Shown here one piece after another: positions 1-9,217 of a DNA stretch of 64,000 nucleotides. The notes under the pieces are model-generated. The model was not told where the DNA came from. It saw only the letters and a list, made by a program, of their open reading frames with translations, and did not search any database. Each line of letters opens with the position of its first letter. The first letter of the stretch is position 1. The position numbers and the translations under genes were made by a program. The stretch spans positions 1,240,001 through 1,304,000 of the forward strand of contig JADJJY010000001.1 of NCBI GenBank assembly GCA_016706275.1. The letters run 5' to 3'. Source of the stretch: Chloracidobacterium sp. Its GTDB lineage: Bacteria; Acidobacteriota; Blastocatellia; Pyrinomonadales; Pyrinomonadaceae.

Positions 1-1
1 G

Positions 2-1684
2 GTAACCGGTTTGACCGAATATGGACGATTTTTGATGTATGCCGCACGCGACGCCGAGGCCGAGGCTCAGTTTCAAAAGGCGATCGCTGCCGACGGCACG
101 AGCATCGACGCCCACGAATCCATCGCCCAGTTTTATGTGACGAGCCGTCAGTTTGAAAAGGCTGAAGCGGCATACAAAAATCTTATCCAGGTTCAGGACA
201 ACAGCCCCGAGAGCCGTCTTGAGCTTGCCGAATTTTATTCGACCACCGAGCGTAAAGACGAAGCCGTCGCCGTTCTCGAACAGATCATCGCAGACGCTCC
301 GGATTACGTGTTGGCACGTTACCGCGTCGGCCAGATGTACCTCGACCGCAAAGAAACCGCAAAGGTCTATGAGCAGCTCGATGTTCTCTTAAAGATCAAT
401 GACGCCGACACTCAGGCGCTGATGCTCCGATCGCGGGCTAAGATGCAGGACAGCAAACCTGACGAAGCCGTTAAGGATATCGAAGACGTTCTCAAACAGC
501 AGCCGAGCAACCGCGACGCCCTTTATTTGATGGCGCAGGCACGGCTCGCTCTCGGACAAAACGATCAGGCAAATGCATTCATCGGTGATATCGAACGATT
601 TCATCCGACATTTTTGAAAGTCGGGCTGTTAAAAATACAGGCCGCATTTTCAGCGGGTGATGCTCAGAGTGCACTGAAACTTTCGAATGAGCTGATAGAC
701 AAAACGAGCTCCGCTCAGCCAAATGCCGACAATACTCCGCAGATCATCTTGGACCTGCGAATAAAAGGCATCTCGTCCCGTGGACTGGCTTATCTCGATC
801 TCGGAAAACTCGCCGAAGCGAAATATGACCTGCAGGATGTCGTCCGGCTGACACCGCGTTCGTCAGGGGCGATGGTCAATCTGGCAAAGGTATTTATTGC
901 CGAACGAAACGCTGCTGCCGCACTCGACCTTTACGAAAAGGCATATGCGGCGGACGCGAAAAATTTTGACGCGATAAGCGGCATCGTCAATATGGCGATC
1001 CAGATGGGCCAGACTGAAAAGGCACATACGCGGATCGCGAGCTTTATCGATGCAAATGCGGGCAAGGGCGACGTTATCGCCGCTCTGCGTTATCTGAATG
1101 CAACAGTATTCACCGCCGAAAAGAATAATCCGGCGGCTGAGAAAGAATTGCTGGCGGCGATCGAGCTTGATGCCGATTATCTGCCGGCATATTCGGCTTA
1201 CGCGAGCCTGCTAACCAGCCAAAACCGCACCGACGAAGCTCTTGCACAGTACAAGAAAGTTATCGAGAAAAAGCCAGCCGCTCAGGTATATACGATGATC
1301 GGCATTCTCGAAGACGGCCGTGGAAATACCGCCGAGGCTGAGGCTAATTACCGCAAGGCCCTCGATATCGCACCCGATTCGGCCATCGCCGCCAACAATC
1401 TGGCGTGGTTGCTCGCCGATCATTCGGGAAATCTAGATGAGGCTCTGCAGCTTGCAAGCGGTGCGGTCGCGCGCAATCAGAACGTTGCCGAATATTACGA
1501 CACTCTTGGCTGGGTCTATCTCAAAAAAGGATTGACCTCACCGGCGGTCGAACAGATGAAGAAAGCGGTCGCGCTCGAAGAGTCGAACGCTAAAAAGACG
1601 GGCACAACGCCAAAACCGGACTATCGCAACCGTTTGGCACAGGCGTTGGCAAAGGCCGGTGGTAAACCGGCGGCGAGCGTTTAG
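2..1684 (+). CDS. TPR-repeat protein of exopolysaccharide locus (PrsT-like), 5' end cut by window edge
   Basis: About 560 codons are visible, and the frame is open to the left edge, so the true start lies outside the window. The TTG at 11 is only the first possible start codon. The whole visible part is a string of 34-residue tetratricopeptide repeats with the usual small/aromatic spacing (for example 'AEAQFQKAI', 'AEAKYDLQDV', 'ALAQYKKVI', 'AEANYRKALDIAPDS'). It ends in a short Lys/Ala-rich tail. TPR solenoids act as protein-docking scaffolds. The downstream chain-length regulator, exosortase-associated ATPase and tyrosine kinase match exosortase exopolysaccharide loci, whose TPR lipoprotein is PrsT, so a role in export-complex assembly is likely. 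It is 10 bp upstream of the 61-codon gene and is probably in the same operon. Confidence 0.85.
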   Translation, partial: VTGLTEYGRFLMYAARDAEAEAQFQKAIAADGTSIDAHESIAQFYVTSRQFEKAEAAYKNLIQVQDNSPESRLELAEFYSTTERKDEAVAVLEQIIADAPDYVLARYRVGQMYLDRKETAKVYEQLDVLLKINDADTQALMLRSRAKMQDSKPDEAVKDIEDVLKQQPSNRDALYLMAQARLALGQNDQANAFIGDIERFHPTFLKVGLLKIQAAFSAGDAQSALKLSNELIDKTSSAQPNADNTPQIILDLRIKGISSRGLAYLDLGKLAEAKYDLQDVVRLTPRSSGAMVNLAKVFIAERNAAAALDLYEKAYAADAKNFDAISGIVNMAIQMGQTEKAHTRIASFIDANAGKGDVIAALRYLNATVFTAEKNNPAAEKELLAAIELDADYLPAYSAYASLLTSQNRTDEALAQYKKVIEKKPAAQVYTMIGILEDGRGNTAEAEANYRKALDIAPDSAIAANNLAWLLADHSGNLDEALQLASGAVARNQNVAEYYDTLGWVYLKKGLTSPAVEQMKKAVALEESNAKKTGTTPKPDYRNRLAQALAKAGGKPAASV

Positions 1685-1694
1685 GGGATAGAAA

Positions 1695-1880
1695 ATGATG
1701 CTCGGTTTTGTTGAAATTTTTGACCTCGCGGCGTTGGAAACGCTGTTTATCGGCATTCCCGAATCTGTCGGACTGCTTGTATTCGGGGTCGTATTAGTTG
1801 GCTTGGCGGTACTTATACGCCGGTTCATGGGTCGTGGAGAGACACGCACCACGGACGAAAAGTTAGGAAAAAAGGCCTAG
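1695..1880 (+). CDS. 61-residue membrane protein with PEP-CTERM-like C-terminal segment
   Basis: A small gene placed between the TPR protein and the chain-length determinant. A GGGGATAG stretch precedes the ATG. Residues 21-24 are I-P-E-S. A hydrophobic stretch (about 25-41) follows, then Arg-Arg and a basic/acidic tail. That order (Pro-Glu motif, single helix, Arg cluster) resembles PEP-CTERM sorting signals cut by exosortase. Two things differ from a normal target: there is no signal peptide, and 14 or more residues follow the Arg pair. No family is recognised with certainty. It could equally be a small single-pass subunit of the polysaccharide machine. Coding status is supported by tight spacing in the operon. 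Confidence 0.6.
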   Translation: MMLGFVEIFDLAALETLFIGIPESVGLLVFGVVLVGLAVLIRRFMGRGETRTTDEKLGKKA

Positions 1881-1909
1881 ATCGCAGTTTGTAGATAAGG
1901 ATCAAAGAG

Positions 1910-3568
1910 ATGAGCGTTGAATTTAGACAAAGAAAACCCGGTGAACTGTTTGGCATACTCAAACGCCAGAAATGGCTGATCATTTTGCCGATACTTACGC
2001 TGACGGCGGCGATCGGCTATGTCGTTTATCGCCTGCCGAGCATTTACGAATCAACATCGCTTTTGACGGTCAAACCGCCGACTATCTCGCAGAACCTCGT
2101 CCAATCGCTCTCGTCCGAGGACCTCTCGCAGCGTCTTTCGACGATCAATCAGGAAGTTTTGAGCCGCTCGTCGCTCGAGCCGATGGTCCAGAAATACGAC
2201 CTCTATAAGTCGGAGCGTGCAACGGGAATGCCGATGGAACTCGTCATCGACAAGATGTACAAAAACATCAAGGTGGAGCTCGAAGAGGGCGGTGACCAGA
2301 AAGTTGCCGCGTTTCGCATCCGCTATCGTGACCGCGACCCGCAAGGTGCGCGAAACGTAACGGCCGAGCTTGCCAGTAAATACGTCAACGCTCAGGTCAA
2401 ACAATCGACCGAGATAGCCGAATCGACCAACGAGCTGTTTGACAAGCAGATGCAGGAGAAAAAGGCAGCTCTTGACGACCTCGAAAAGCAGCGTCTCGAC
2501 ATCATGATGGCAAATGTCGCCACTCTGCCCGAATCGGAGCAGGGACTTGTCGCACAGCTTCAGGGACTGCGTTCGCGTGACGATACGATCAGCAAGGAAA
2601 AAGAAATGCTGATGAACGAAAAAGGCCGTCTGAGCGATGCGATAGCAGCTAACAACCGCCAAATGCGTCTGATCGAAGATTTTGGGGAAAAAGAAACTCA
2701 GAGCAGTGCCCGCTCGGCTTCACAGATCGAGGATACTCCGGCTTACGGCGAACTGATGAAACGCCGCGCCGAACTCGCGTCACAGCTCGACAATCTGCTG
2801 AAAGTCTATAAAGAAAAACATCCGGCGGTCGTCGCCAAACAGAGCGAGATCGCACGCGTCAATGACGAGTTTGAAAATCTGAGAAAGAGCGCTGACAAAC
2901 GAGTTCAAAACGCCACGCAATCGAGCGGCGTTAAGGTTCAGATGCAGCGTAAACAGCTCGAATCTGAGAACGAACGTATTCAGTCGCAGATCGGCCAGAT
3001 CGAGCAGCAGCTTGGACAGAAAGATGTCGAACGGCAGCAAAATGCCGGACAGATCAGCATTCTCGAAGCTCGCATCAATACGATCCCTAACGTCAAGGTC
3101 GCACTTGAGGGAGTCAATCAGCGTTACCAGTCAGCCAAGCTTACCTACGATGAGATCGTCAAGAAAAAGAACGACGCCGGGATCATTGTGGGTGTCGAGA
3201 CTAGCTCACAGGGCGAAACCATCCGTGTGCAGGATCCGGCAAATGTGCCGCAGTCACCGGTTGCACCAAAGCGTTTTATGTTGACGATGGTCGGAACAGG
3301 TATCGGGTTATTTATCGGATTGTTGATGGCGGCTTTCTTTGAGGTGCCGCGTCTCTTTAAGATCCAAAACATTGAGGACATCAAACATTACACCGGATTG
3401 CCGGTGCTGGCATCGGTGCCGCCGCTACTATCTGCGGGCGAAAAGACTTGGATCAAGCGTTCGCATTGGCTAAAACTTGCTGCCGGACTCGCAGCCGCGA
3501 TCGGCATTATTCCGCTGATCGTCATGCTCCTGCAGGTGACACGCATTTTTGACAGATTGGTTTCATAG
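1910..3568 (+). CDS. Polysaccharide chain-length determinant (Wzz/PCP family, exosortase-locus type)
   Basis: 552 residues. A cytoplasmic N-terminal stretch is followed by a membrane helix at about 22-41, then a Wzz-type periplasmic start ('IYESTSLLTVKPPTIS'). A long coiled-coil region runs over about 180-420, rich in Gln, Glu and Lys. A second membrane helix at about 455-478 is preceded by the Pro-rich 'PQSPVAPKR' typical of the family. An unusual third hydrophobic helix lies at about 523-543. The protein should oligomerise in the inner membrane and set polymer length together with the tyrosine kinase encoded two genes downstream, which fills the role of the kinase half of two-part PCP-2 systems. 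It starts 29 bp after the preceding gene. Confidence 0.88.
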   Translation: MSVEFRQRKPGELFGILKRQKWLIILPILTLTAAIGYVVYRLPSIYESTSLLTVKPPTISQNLVQSLSSEDLSQRLSTINQEVLSRSSLEPMVQKYDLYKSERATGMPMELVIDKMYKNIKVELEEGGDQKVAAFRIRYRDRDPQGARNVTAELASKYVNAQVKQSTEIAESTNELFDKQMQEKKAALDDLEKQRLDIMMANVATLPESEQGLVAQLQGLRSRDDTISKEKEMLMNEKGRLSDAIAANNRQMRLIEDFGEKETQSSARSASQIEDTPAYGELMKRRAELASQLDNLLKVYKEKHPAVVAKQSEIARVNDEFENLRKSADKRVQNATQSSGVKVQMQRKQLESENERIQSQIGQIEQQLGQKDVERQQNAGQISILEARINTIPNVKVALEGVNQRYQSAKLTYDEIVKKKNDAGIIVGVETSSQGETIRVQDPANVPQSPVAPKRFMLTMVGTGIGLFIGLLMAAFFEVPRLFKIQNIEDIKHYTGLPVLASVPPLLSAGEKTWIKRSHWLKLAAGLAAAIGIIPLIVMLLQVTRIFDRLVS

Positions 3569-3574
3569 CAACGG

Positions 3575-3610
3575 GAATTTGAAATTTGAAATTTAAGATT
3601 TGAAATTTCA
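3575..3610. repeat. Tandem 7-mer array (AATTTGA type)
   Basis: Five AATTTGA-like units in strict 7-bp register (3576-3610) fill the spacer between the chain-length gene and the ATPase gene, ending just before the Shine-Dalgarno region. The reverse-complement version of the same unit, again five units at 7-bp register, lies inside the ispD coding region at 52187-52221. Confidence 0.8.
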
Positions 3611-3625
3611 GAAGAGGTAGAAGTT

Positions 3626-4741
3626 ATGTATAAAGAATTTTTCGGATTAGACGACACACCATTTACATTGACGCCGGACCCGCGATTTATCGTGTTTACG
3701 CCGAGCTACAATGAGGTCCTCGCAAGCCTGTATTACGGGCTTGAGAACGCCAAAGGCTTGATCGTACTTACGGGTGAGGTCGGAACCGGTAAGACGACGG
3801 CACTTCGCTGGATCTTGCGTCGGCTCGACGCGAGCGTGCTGGCAGCGTATGTCTTTAACCCGCGTTTGTCGATCGACGAATTCTATCACCACGTCACGCA
3901 GATGCTCGGCATCAAGGACTGGTCGAACAAGAGCGAACTGCTCAACATAATGGGCAAAGTGCTCGAGGAACGCCATCGCCGCGGGCTTCGCACGGTGATA
4001 ATCATTGACGAGGCTCATGAGCTGTCTGATTTTGTGCTCGAAGAGATCCGTCTGCTGCTCAATTTTGAGTCGGACAACGCCAAGCATTTACAGATCGTGT
4101 TGACCGGCCAGCCGGAGCTGCGGGACAAACTCAACCAAAAGAATCTGCGTCAACTCAAACAGCGTGTCGCTCTGCGTTGCAATATGCACGCGTTCCCGAG
4201 CGTTGAGGAAGTTGACCGATACATCACCGAGCGTATGATGATCGCAGGTTCCGCCCAGCCAAACGTCTTTACACCCGGTGCGGTCGATCTTATCTTTCAG
4301 TGTTCAGAGGGAATTCCGCGAAACATCAACAACATTTGCGACAACGCGATGCTTGCCGCATATTCGGCCGGCGAACAGCTTATCGGCCGTCAGGTGATCG
4401 AAGAGGTCGCCGAAAATCTCGATATGTTGCCGAGTCACGACGTCGTTAATGCCGCTGAGGCTTCGCTGGATGTGGTGGACGGTCGCGTGCTGCGTGCCGG
4501 AACCCGCGAAGACCTTTGGGAAGGCAAGGAGCGGACCGAAGCAGTAAAGCCGCGTGTTTTTGCACAGGAGCTTGAGCATGCCAACGGTCACGCCAACGGT
4601 CACAGCAATGGCAACGGCCATTCTAACGGGAACGGAAATGGTAACGGAAACGGCCACAAGACAAATGGTTCACCCTTTGCTGACATGGATGACATCCATC
4701 TTGAGATAGATGATGTTGTCGGAACATTTCGAAAGTTTTAG
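3626..4741 (+). CDS. Exosortase-locus AAA ATPase (ExeA/GspA-like)
   Basis: 371 residues. The start 'MYKEFFGLDDTPFTLTPDP' is the hallmark of the ExeA-like ATPases found in exosortase exopolysaccharide loci. Walker A is GEVGTGKT at about 50-57. Walker B is 'VIIIDEAHEL' at about 124-133. A sensor-like 'LTGQPEL' and an arginine-rich 'RQLKQRVALRC' segment follow. The last 60 residues are low complexity (Asn-Gly-His repeats, about 315-350), then an acidic end. Known relatives sit next to the chain-length determinant and are thought to power or gate export. AGAAGAGGTAGAAG gives a good ribosome site before ATG 3626. Confidence 0.88.
   Translation: MYKEFFGLDDTPFTLTPDPRFIVFTPSYNEVLASLYYGLENAKGLIVLTGEVGTGKTTALRWILRRLDASVLAAYVFNPRLSIDEFYHHVTQMLGIKDWSNKSELLNIMGKVLEERHRRGLRTVIIIDEAHELSDFVLEEIRLLLNFESDNAKHLQIVLTGQPELRDKLNQKNLRQLKQRVALRCNMHAFPSVEEVDRYITERMMIAGSAQPNVFTPGAVDLIFQCSEGIPRNINNICDNAMLAAYSAGEQLIGRQVIEEVAENLDMLPSHDVVNAAEASLDVVDGRVLRAGTREDLWEGKERTEAVKPRVFAQELEHANGHANGHSNGNGHSNGNGNGNGNGHKTNGSPFADMDDIHLEIDDVVGTFRKF
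4577..4666 (+). repeat. In-gene minisatellite coding an Asn-Gly-His tail
   Basis: Short direct repeats built on AACGGT, GGTCAC and AACGGAAACGG codons encode alternating Asn-Gly with His near the C-terminus of the exosortase-locus ATPase. All units are multiples of three, so length changes would keep the frame. Confidence 0.75.
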
Positions 4742-4797
4742 TCGAAAACGGGCCGGTATGCCACCGCCCGAGTTGAGGATACGGAGCGATCAAAAAA

Positions 4798-5811
4798 ATG
4801 AGTATTTTGAAAGCAATGCAAAAGAAGCGTACCGAGGATCCGAACGGCAGCGTACAGCAGTCGGCGGACAGGATAGTCCAGTTTGACAGGACAGCGCGGC
4901 GGACAAATATGCCGCCAGACCTGTTGGCAACGGATTTGAAGATCGGTAACCCAGGTTCGGCGTTCATAGGGCAGCCGGATTCTATGAACGGGACGGCACT
5001 CCCTGATCTAGGATCGGATTTTACTGCCGGGGCAAAATTGAACGCCGAAAGCTCAACGCGTGTCGTATCGCGCAGTCTGCCTGACTTTGTCAGTTGGACT
5101 GTCGATCCGACACGCGTTGAGCCACGTCTTGTTGCAATAACGAATCCAAATTCGAACTATTGCGAAGAGTATCGCAGCCTCCGTACTCACGTTTTACATA
5201 AGAGCCAGCGACAAAAACTGCAATCGATCGTAGTAGCAAGCGTCAACCCGAGCGAGGGCAAGTCAGTTACTGCGTTAAACCTGTCGTGGATGCTCGCACA
5301 GACCGATGGTGTAAAATGTCTGCTCATCGACAGTGATCTGCGTATGCCGAGCCTAGCCGATTATCTCGGTATCGAGACCGATTGCGGGCTGTCGGATGTG
5401 CTTGCCGGCACAGCCACCATGGCAGAATCTATCGTCAAACTCGAACCCGCGGGCCTCTATATTATGCCCGGCGGCGATGCCCGGCAAGATGTTGCGGACC
5501 TCATTTCAGGGCCGCGATTTAAGGAAATCTTGCGTGAGGCGCGTGAGATGTTTGATTACATCATCGTCGATGCACCGCCGCTCGGTATCTTTACCGATGC
5601 TACCGTCCTGATCAATCAGGCCGACAGCGCGATCATCGTCGTCAGAGCAAACCGGACACGTTACAGCGTAGTTGACCGGATACTCGAACCGCTGCCAAAG
5701 GATCGCATCCTCGGCGTCGTTCTCAACCAAAGCGACGACGTGATGGAAGAAACGCATTACAACTACGGTTATTACAACTACAAACGCCTAGGCGAAAATT
5801 TGACGCCGTAA
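4798..5811 (+). CDS. Bacterial tyrosine autokinase (BY-kinase) of exopolysaccharide locus
   Basis: 337 residues, soluble and without membrane helices, so it is the stand-alone cytoplasmic kinase that works with the separate chain-length protein. A variable N-terminal region of about 110 residues is followed by 'NYCEEYRSLRTHV', the typical kinase entry. Walker A is 'VNPSEGKSV' (about 149-157), Walker A' 'CLLIDSDLR' (about 174-182) and Walker B 'YIIVDAPP' (about 254-261). The C-terminus carries the tyrosine cluster (five Tyr between about 321 and 328) that is autophosphorylated in this family. Cycles of phosphorylation are known to control polymer length and export. Confidence 0.9.
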   Translation: MSILKAMQKKRTEDPNGSVQQSADRIVQFDRTARRTNMPPDLLATDLKIGNPGSAFIGQPDSMNGTALPDLGSDFTAGAKLNAESSTRVVSRSLPDFVSWTVDPTRVEPRLVAITNPNSNYCEEYRSLRTHVLHKSQRQKLQSIVVASVNPSEGKSVTALNLSWMLAQTDGVKCLLIDSDLRMPSLADYLGIETDCGLSDVLAGTATMAESIVKLEPAGLYIMPGGDARQDVADLISGPRFKEILREAREMFDYIIVDAPPLGIFTDATVLINQADSAIIVVRANRTRYSVVDRILEPLPKDRILGVVLNQSDDVMEETHYNYGYYNYKRLGENLTP

Positions 5812-5874
5812 ACGAATATGTTTTGGCCGCCACGCTTACCGCCCTAAGCCCGGCCGATTTCGACAGGAATTACA

Positions 5875-7263
5875 ATGAGTGCTACACGGTTCAGTCCGAG
5901 AATATTTTGGTTAATATTGGCAGATGCCGCCATTTTGTATGGTGGCGTGATACTGGCAATGTACCTGCGTCTCGGGCTTTCCGGTTCTGAAAATGAGCTA
6001 AACGCCAAGAATGGCTGGTTCAAGATAGGCCTCGCCTCCGCCGTCTGTATTTTACTCCTCTATTTCTACGATCTTTACGATTACGTCGTGATGACCAATC
6101 GCCGCGAGCTACTGTTAAGGCTGGTTCAGGCGTTGGGGATCGCGTGGGTGCTGCTCGCGCTTTTGTTCTATTTTGTGCCGCCGCTGATGATCGGACGCGG
6201 TGTTTCAGTGATCTCAGTGCCGCTCGTGCTTATTTTGCTCCTCGGTTGGAGAATTGGAATTCATCTTCTGACAGGGCACCCTGATATAGGCGAAAAGATA
6301 TTGGTCGTCGGTACAGGACAAACAGCACTCGACACGGCTGAGGCAGTGTGGGAACGCCGTGACGCCGGTTATCGCATTGCCGGATTTATCTCTGAGAACG
6401 GTGCAAAGCCGATGGACAAGCTCGGCAGATCGATCATCCTTGGCAAAGGTCCCGATCTCGAAGACGTTATCCGCAAAGAAAAGATCGACCGCGTCGTCAT
6501 AGCCGTTCGCGAACGCCGTGGGGCTTTTCCGACGGAAGCTTTGCTCAGGATGAGCCTTGCGGGTGATGTTTCGATCGAAGAATGTACGTCGTTTTTTGAA
6601 CGAATTACGGGGAAGGTACACGTCGATATGTTACGTCCGTCGTGGCTGATATTTGCGGGCCGCAGACGCGATTCGCCGGTCAAGCTGGTCGTTCGCGAGA
6701 TGTTTCACCGCGTCCTGGCTCTGATCGGGCTGGTCGTTTCGCTACCGTTCGCGATACTGACGGCGTTACTTATGAAGCTCGAATCACGCGGCCCGATCTT
6801 CTACAAACAAGAGCGTGTCGGCAAGAACGGAAAGATCTTTAGTGTGATCAAGTTTCGCTCGATGAAAACGGACGCTGAGGCTGACGGTACGCCGCAGTGG
6901 GCTGTTTCTGGCGACGAACGCGTCACGCGTGTCGGTAAGGTCATCCGCAAGCTGCGCATCGACGAAGTGCCGCAGTTTTGGAATATTTTGAAAGGCGAGA
7001 TGAATTTCGTCGGTCCGCGTCCCGAGCGGCCGCATTTTGTAAAACAGCTTGCGACCGAGATCTCGTACTATGAACACCGCCATTTGGTCGCACCGGGACT
7101 GACCGGTTGGGCACAGATCAAATATCCGTACGGTGCTTCGGTAAGTGATGCGATTCAAAAGCTGCAGTACGACCTGTATTACATCAAAAACCAGAGCCTG
7201 ACGCTCGATATGGTGATCGTTTTTGAGACGTTCAAGACCGTGTTGTTTGGCAAAGGCAGATAA
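5875..7263 (+). CDS. Polyprenyl glycosylphosphotransferase (initiating sugar transferase)
   Basis: 462 residues. Four N-terminal membrane helices (about 8-120) are followed by a nucleotide-binding-like cytosolic domain ('KILVVGTGQTALDTAEAV'). One further membrane helix at about 280-300 leads into the bacterial sugar transferase domain with 'KFRSMKTDAE' (about 326), 'RIDEVPQ' (about 361), 'GPRPER' (about 380) and 'PGLTGWAQ' (about 407). The family moves a sugar-1-phosphate from a nucleotide sugar onto undecaprenyl phosphate, the first step of repeat-unit assembly. Architecture and position match the glycosyltransferase typical of exosortase loci. The sugar cannot be told from sequence. Confidence 0.92.
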   Translation: MSATRFSPRIFWLILADAAILYGGVILAMYLRLGLSGSENELNAKNGWFKIGLASAVCILLLYFYDLYDYVVMTNRRELLLRLVQALGIAWVLLALLFYFVPPLMIGRGVSVISVPLVLILLLGWRIGIHLLTGHPDIGEKILVVGTGQTALDTAEAVWERRDAGYRIAGFISENGAKPMDKLGRSIILGKGPDLEDVIRKEKIDRVVIAVRERRGAFPTEALLRMSLAGDVSIEECTSFFERITGKVHVDMLRPSWLIFAGRRRDSPVKLVVREMFHRVLALIGLVVSLPFAILTALLMKLESRGPIFYKQERVGKNGKIFSVIKFRSMKTDAEADGTPQWAVSGDERVTRVGKVIRKLRIDEVPQFWNILKGEMNFVGPRPERPHFVKQLATEISYYEHRHLVAPGLTGWAQIKYPYGASVSDAIQKLQYDLYYIKNQSLTLDMVIVFETFKTVLFGKGR

Positions 7264-7331
7264 ATTTTATGGTCAAGAAAAACTGGATTGAACCCGGTAA
7301 TAGACATTTAATTAGGCACGAGGAAGTTGTT

Positions 7332-8138
7332 ATGAAAGCTATTTTAACGTTCAAAAATCTTACAGTTGCCACTCTCGGCATGATCGTTTTGACCGCCGCG
7401 GGACTTGCCCAGTCGGTCGATCCGTCGAAAAAGGACGCCAAGAAAGACGGCAAACAGCCGGTCGCGGTCGTACCGATCCCGGCACCGACCGTGACTGATG
7501 GCACGACGGGCGACGATCAAAAATCGCCTGAGGCAGAGGCGATATTGCCGTATTACGACAACTATCTACGCGAATACCGTTTGGGACCGTCTGACCAGAT
7601 CTCGGTCGAGGTATTCGGTCAGTGCCCGGATTACTGTAAGACCGGCATCACGATCCCGCCCAATGCGCGAATATCGTATCCGCTGGTCCGCGAAGGCATC
7701 CTCGTCGCCGGTAAAACGGTTGAGCAGATCGCTGCTGAGATCACGAAAAAGTTAGACGAATTTATCATCGACCCCAAAGTGACGGTCACGCTCGACAAGG
7801 CCAACGCAACGCGTTACAGCGTCATGGGCAACGTAGCCCTGCCCGGCGTCCGCGTCATGGATCGCAAGGTCAGCATTTACGAAGCCGTTCTCGAAGCCGG
7901 CGGCGTCACCAAAAACGGTGATAATAAAAAGATCGCACTTGTCTCGTACGGCAAAGACGGACGGCTCGCACGCCGCATCGTCAATCTGGCCGAGATCGAA
8001 GCAGGGAAGGCCGACATGGTTTATCTCAGCCCTGGCGATCAGGTTTTTGTGACCGGGAAAGGATTTAGCATCGCAAAGGTGTTTGACATCATGCTCAAGG
8101 CAAGTAGTTTGAGGTATATGGTGGGGAGCCCGCTTTAA
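7332..8138 (+). CDS. Polysaccharide export protein (Wza-like, SLBB)
   Basis: 268 residues from ATG 7332, which has a GAGGAAG ribosome site. An upstream in-frame ATG at 7269 would put 21 charged residues before the signal peptide and is less likely. A signal peptide (about 1-27) is followed by a Lys/Pro linker and the poly-export domain ('YRLGPSDQISVEVFGQCPDYCKTG'). Then come the hallmark 'IDPKVTVTLDKANATRYSVMGNVALPGV' region and an SLBB-type domain to about 215. No lipobox cysteine is present, so it is not a classical lipoprotein as Wza is. It probably forms or feeds the outer-membrane exit pore for the polymer. Confidence 0.88.
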   Translation: MKAILTFKNLTVATLGMIVLTAAGLAQSVDPSKKDAKKDGKQPVAVVPIPAPTVTDGTTGDDQKSPEAEAILPYYDNYLREYRLGPSDQISVEVFGQCPDYCKTGITIPPNARISYPLVREGILVAGKTVEQIAAEITKKLDEFIIDPKVTVTLDKANATRYSVMGNVALPGVRVMDRKVSIYEAVLEAGGVTKNGDNKKIALVSYGKDGRLARRIVNLAEIEAGKADMVYLSPGDQVFVTGKGFSIAKVFDIMLKASSLRYMVGSPL

Positions 8139-8140
8139 GA

Positions 8141-8175
8141 AGTGACGAGTGACGAGGGACAAGGGACGAGTGAGA
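8141..8175. repeat. Tandem 7-mer array (AGTGACG type)
   Basis: Five units of 7 bp of the form AGKGANN directly after the export-protein stop codon. The same unit on the other strand (TCACTNN) makes up the array in front of ispD at 51979-52013. Confidence 0.75.
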
Positions 8176-8186
8176 TAGGATCGGTT

Positions 8187-9197
8187 ATGCGAAACGTTAA
8201 GTTAGCCTCAATTCTAATTACGCTGTTATTTTGCTTTCAGTCGGCGAGGGCCGATTGGGTCAAACAGACGACGAATTCGTTCGCTTGGTTTCACGATGTC
8301 TATTTTCTGAACGACACCAAGGGTTGGATCGTCGGCGATGACGGCACGATCTTGAGAACGGTTGACGGCGGTACGACGTGGACGAAAGACCCAAAGATCA
8401 TGAACGACCAGATCTCGCAGATCCATATGGTGAACGAGACGAACGGTTGGATGCTCTGTCAGCGCAACATTTATGCACGCGGTGCAAACGCTTCGTCGTA
8501 TATCAGAAAGACCGTCGACGGCGGACGCAATTGGGAGAAATTTGAGTTTCAGGACGGCGGCCGCGAACGCGTGACCAAGCTGCTTTTTAACAAAGACGGC
8601 TCGGCGACAGCATTTGGCGAGGGCGGTATTTTTTACAAGCTGCAAGAGGACGGCGTCACCTGGAAAAAGATCCAGACGGCGATCCATTTTCTACTGCTCG
8701 ACGGTTCGTTTGGCGACACGATGACCGGCGTTATCGTTGGTGCGGGCGGCACGATAATGTTTACCGACGACTCTGGCTTTACTTGGGACAAGGCAACACT
8801 ACTCGGCGACACAAACGTGAAATTTAACGGCGTTGCATTTATCGGCGGCAAAGGCGGCTGGGCGGTCGGCACGGGCGGACGTATATTTCATTCGAACGGC
8901 GGAGCACGTCTCTGGCGCCAGCAGCAATCTGCCACAGATTCAAATCTCAACGACGTATATTTTGCCAACGCATCGAGCGGCTGGGCGGTCGGCGACGAAG
9001 GCACGATCCTGCGAACGACCGACGGCGGCAGCAACTGGTTCGAGATGAACTCAAAAGTTACGCACCGTTTAGAAAAGATCTACTCGACGGGCAACAAGAT
9101 CTGGGCAGTCGGTTTTGGCGGCACAGTGCTCGTCAATGACGGCAAGTCGGCGACCCCGGAAACGCGTGAGAAACCCGTGTTGCTAAAACGAACTTAG
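8187..9197 (+). CDS. Secreted YCF48/BNR-type beta-propeller protein
   Basis: 336 residues from ATG 8187. A longer in-frame start at 8142 would translate the 7-mer array and is rejected. A signal peptide (about 1-22) precedes six or seven repeats of the kind 'GWIVGDDGTILRTVDGGTTW', 'GWAVGTGGRIFHS' and 'GWAVGDEGTILRTTDGGSNW', the signature of the photosystem-II assembly factor YCF48 and related BNR propellers. Non-photosynthetic bacteria carry many such proteins with unknown roles outside the cytoplasm. It ends the exopolysaccharide operon, so a periplasmic or surface role linked to the polymer is possible but unproven. Confidence 0.85.
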   Translation: MRNVKLASILITLLFCFQSARADWVKQTTNSFAWFHDVYFLNDTKGWIVGDDGTILRTVDGGTTWTKDPKIMNDQISQIHMVNETNGWMLCQRNIYARGANASSYIRKTVDGGRNWEKFEFQDGGRERVTKLLFNKDGSATAFGEGGIFYKLQEDGVTWKKIQTAIHFLLLDGSFGDTMTGVIVGAGGTIMFTDDSGFTWDKATLLGDTNVKFNGVAFIGGKGGWAVGTGGRIFHSNGGARLWRQQQSATDSNLNDVYFANASSGWAVGDEGTILRTTDGGSNWFEMNSKVTHRLEKIYSTGNKIWAVGFGGTVLVNDGKSATPETREKPVLLKRT

Positions 9198-9217
9198 TTT
9201 AATAATCAACCAATTTC

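Noticed and set aside
2051..2662. 203-codon frame on the minus strand opposite the chain-length gene
   Set aside because: Antisense shadow of a clear Wzz-family coding region; composition is Phe/Leu/Val/Arg-rich as expected for an antisense reading.
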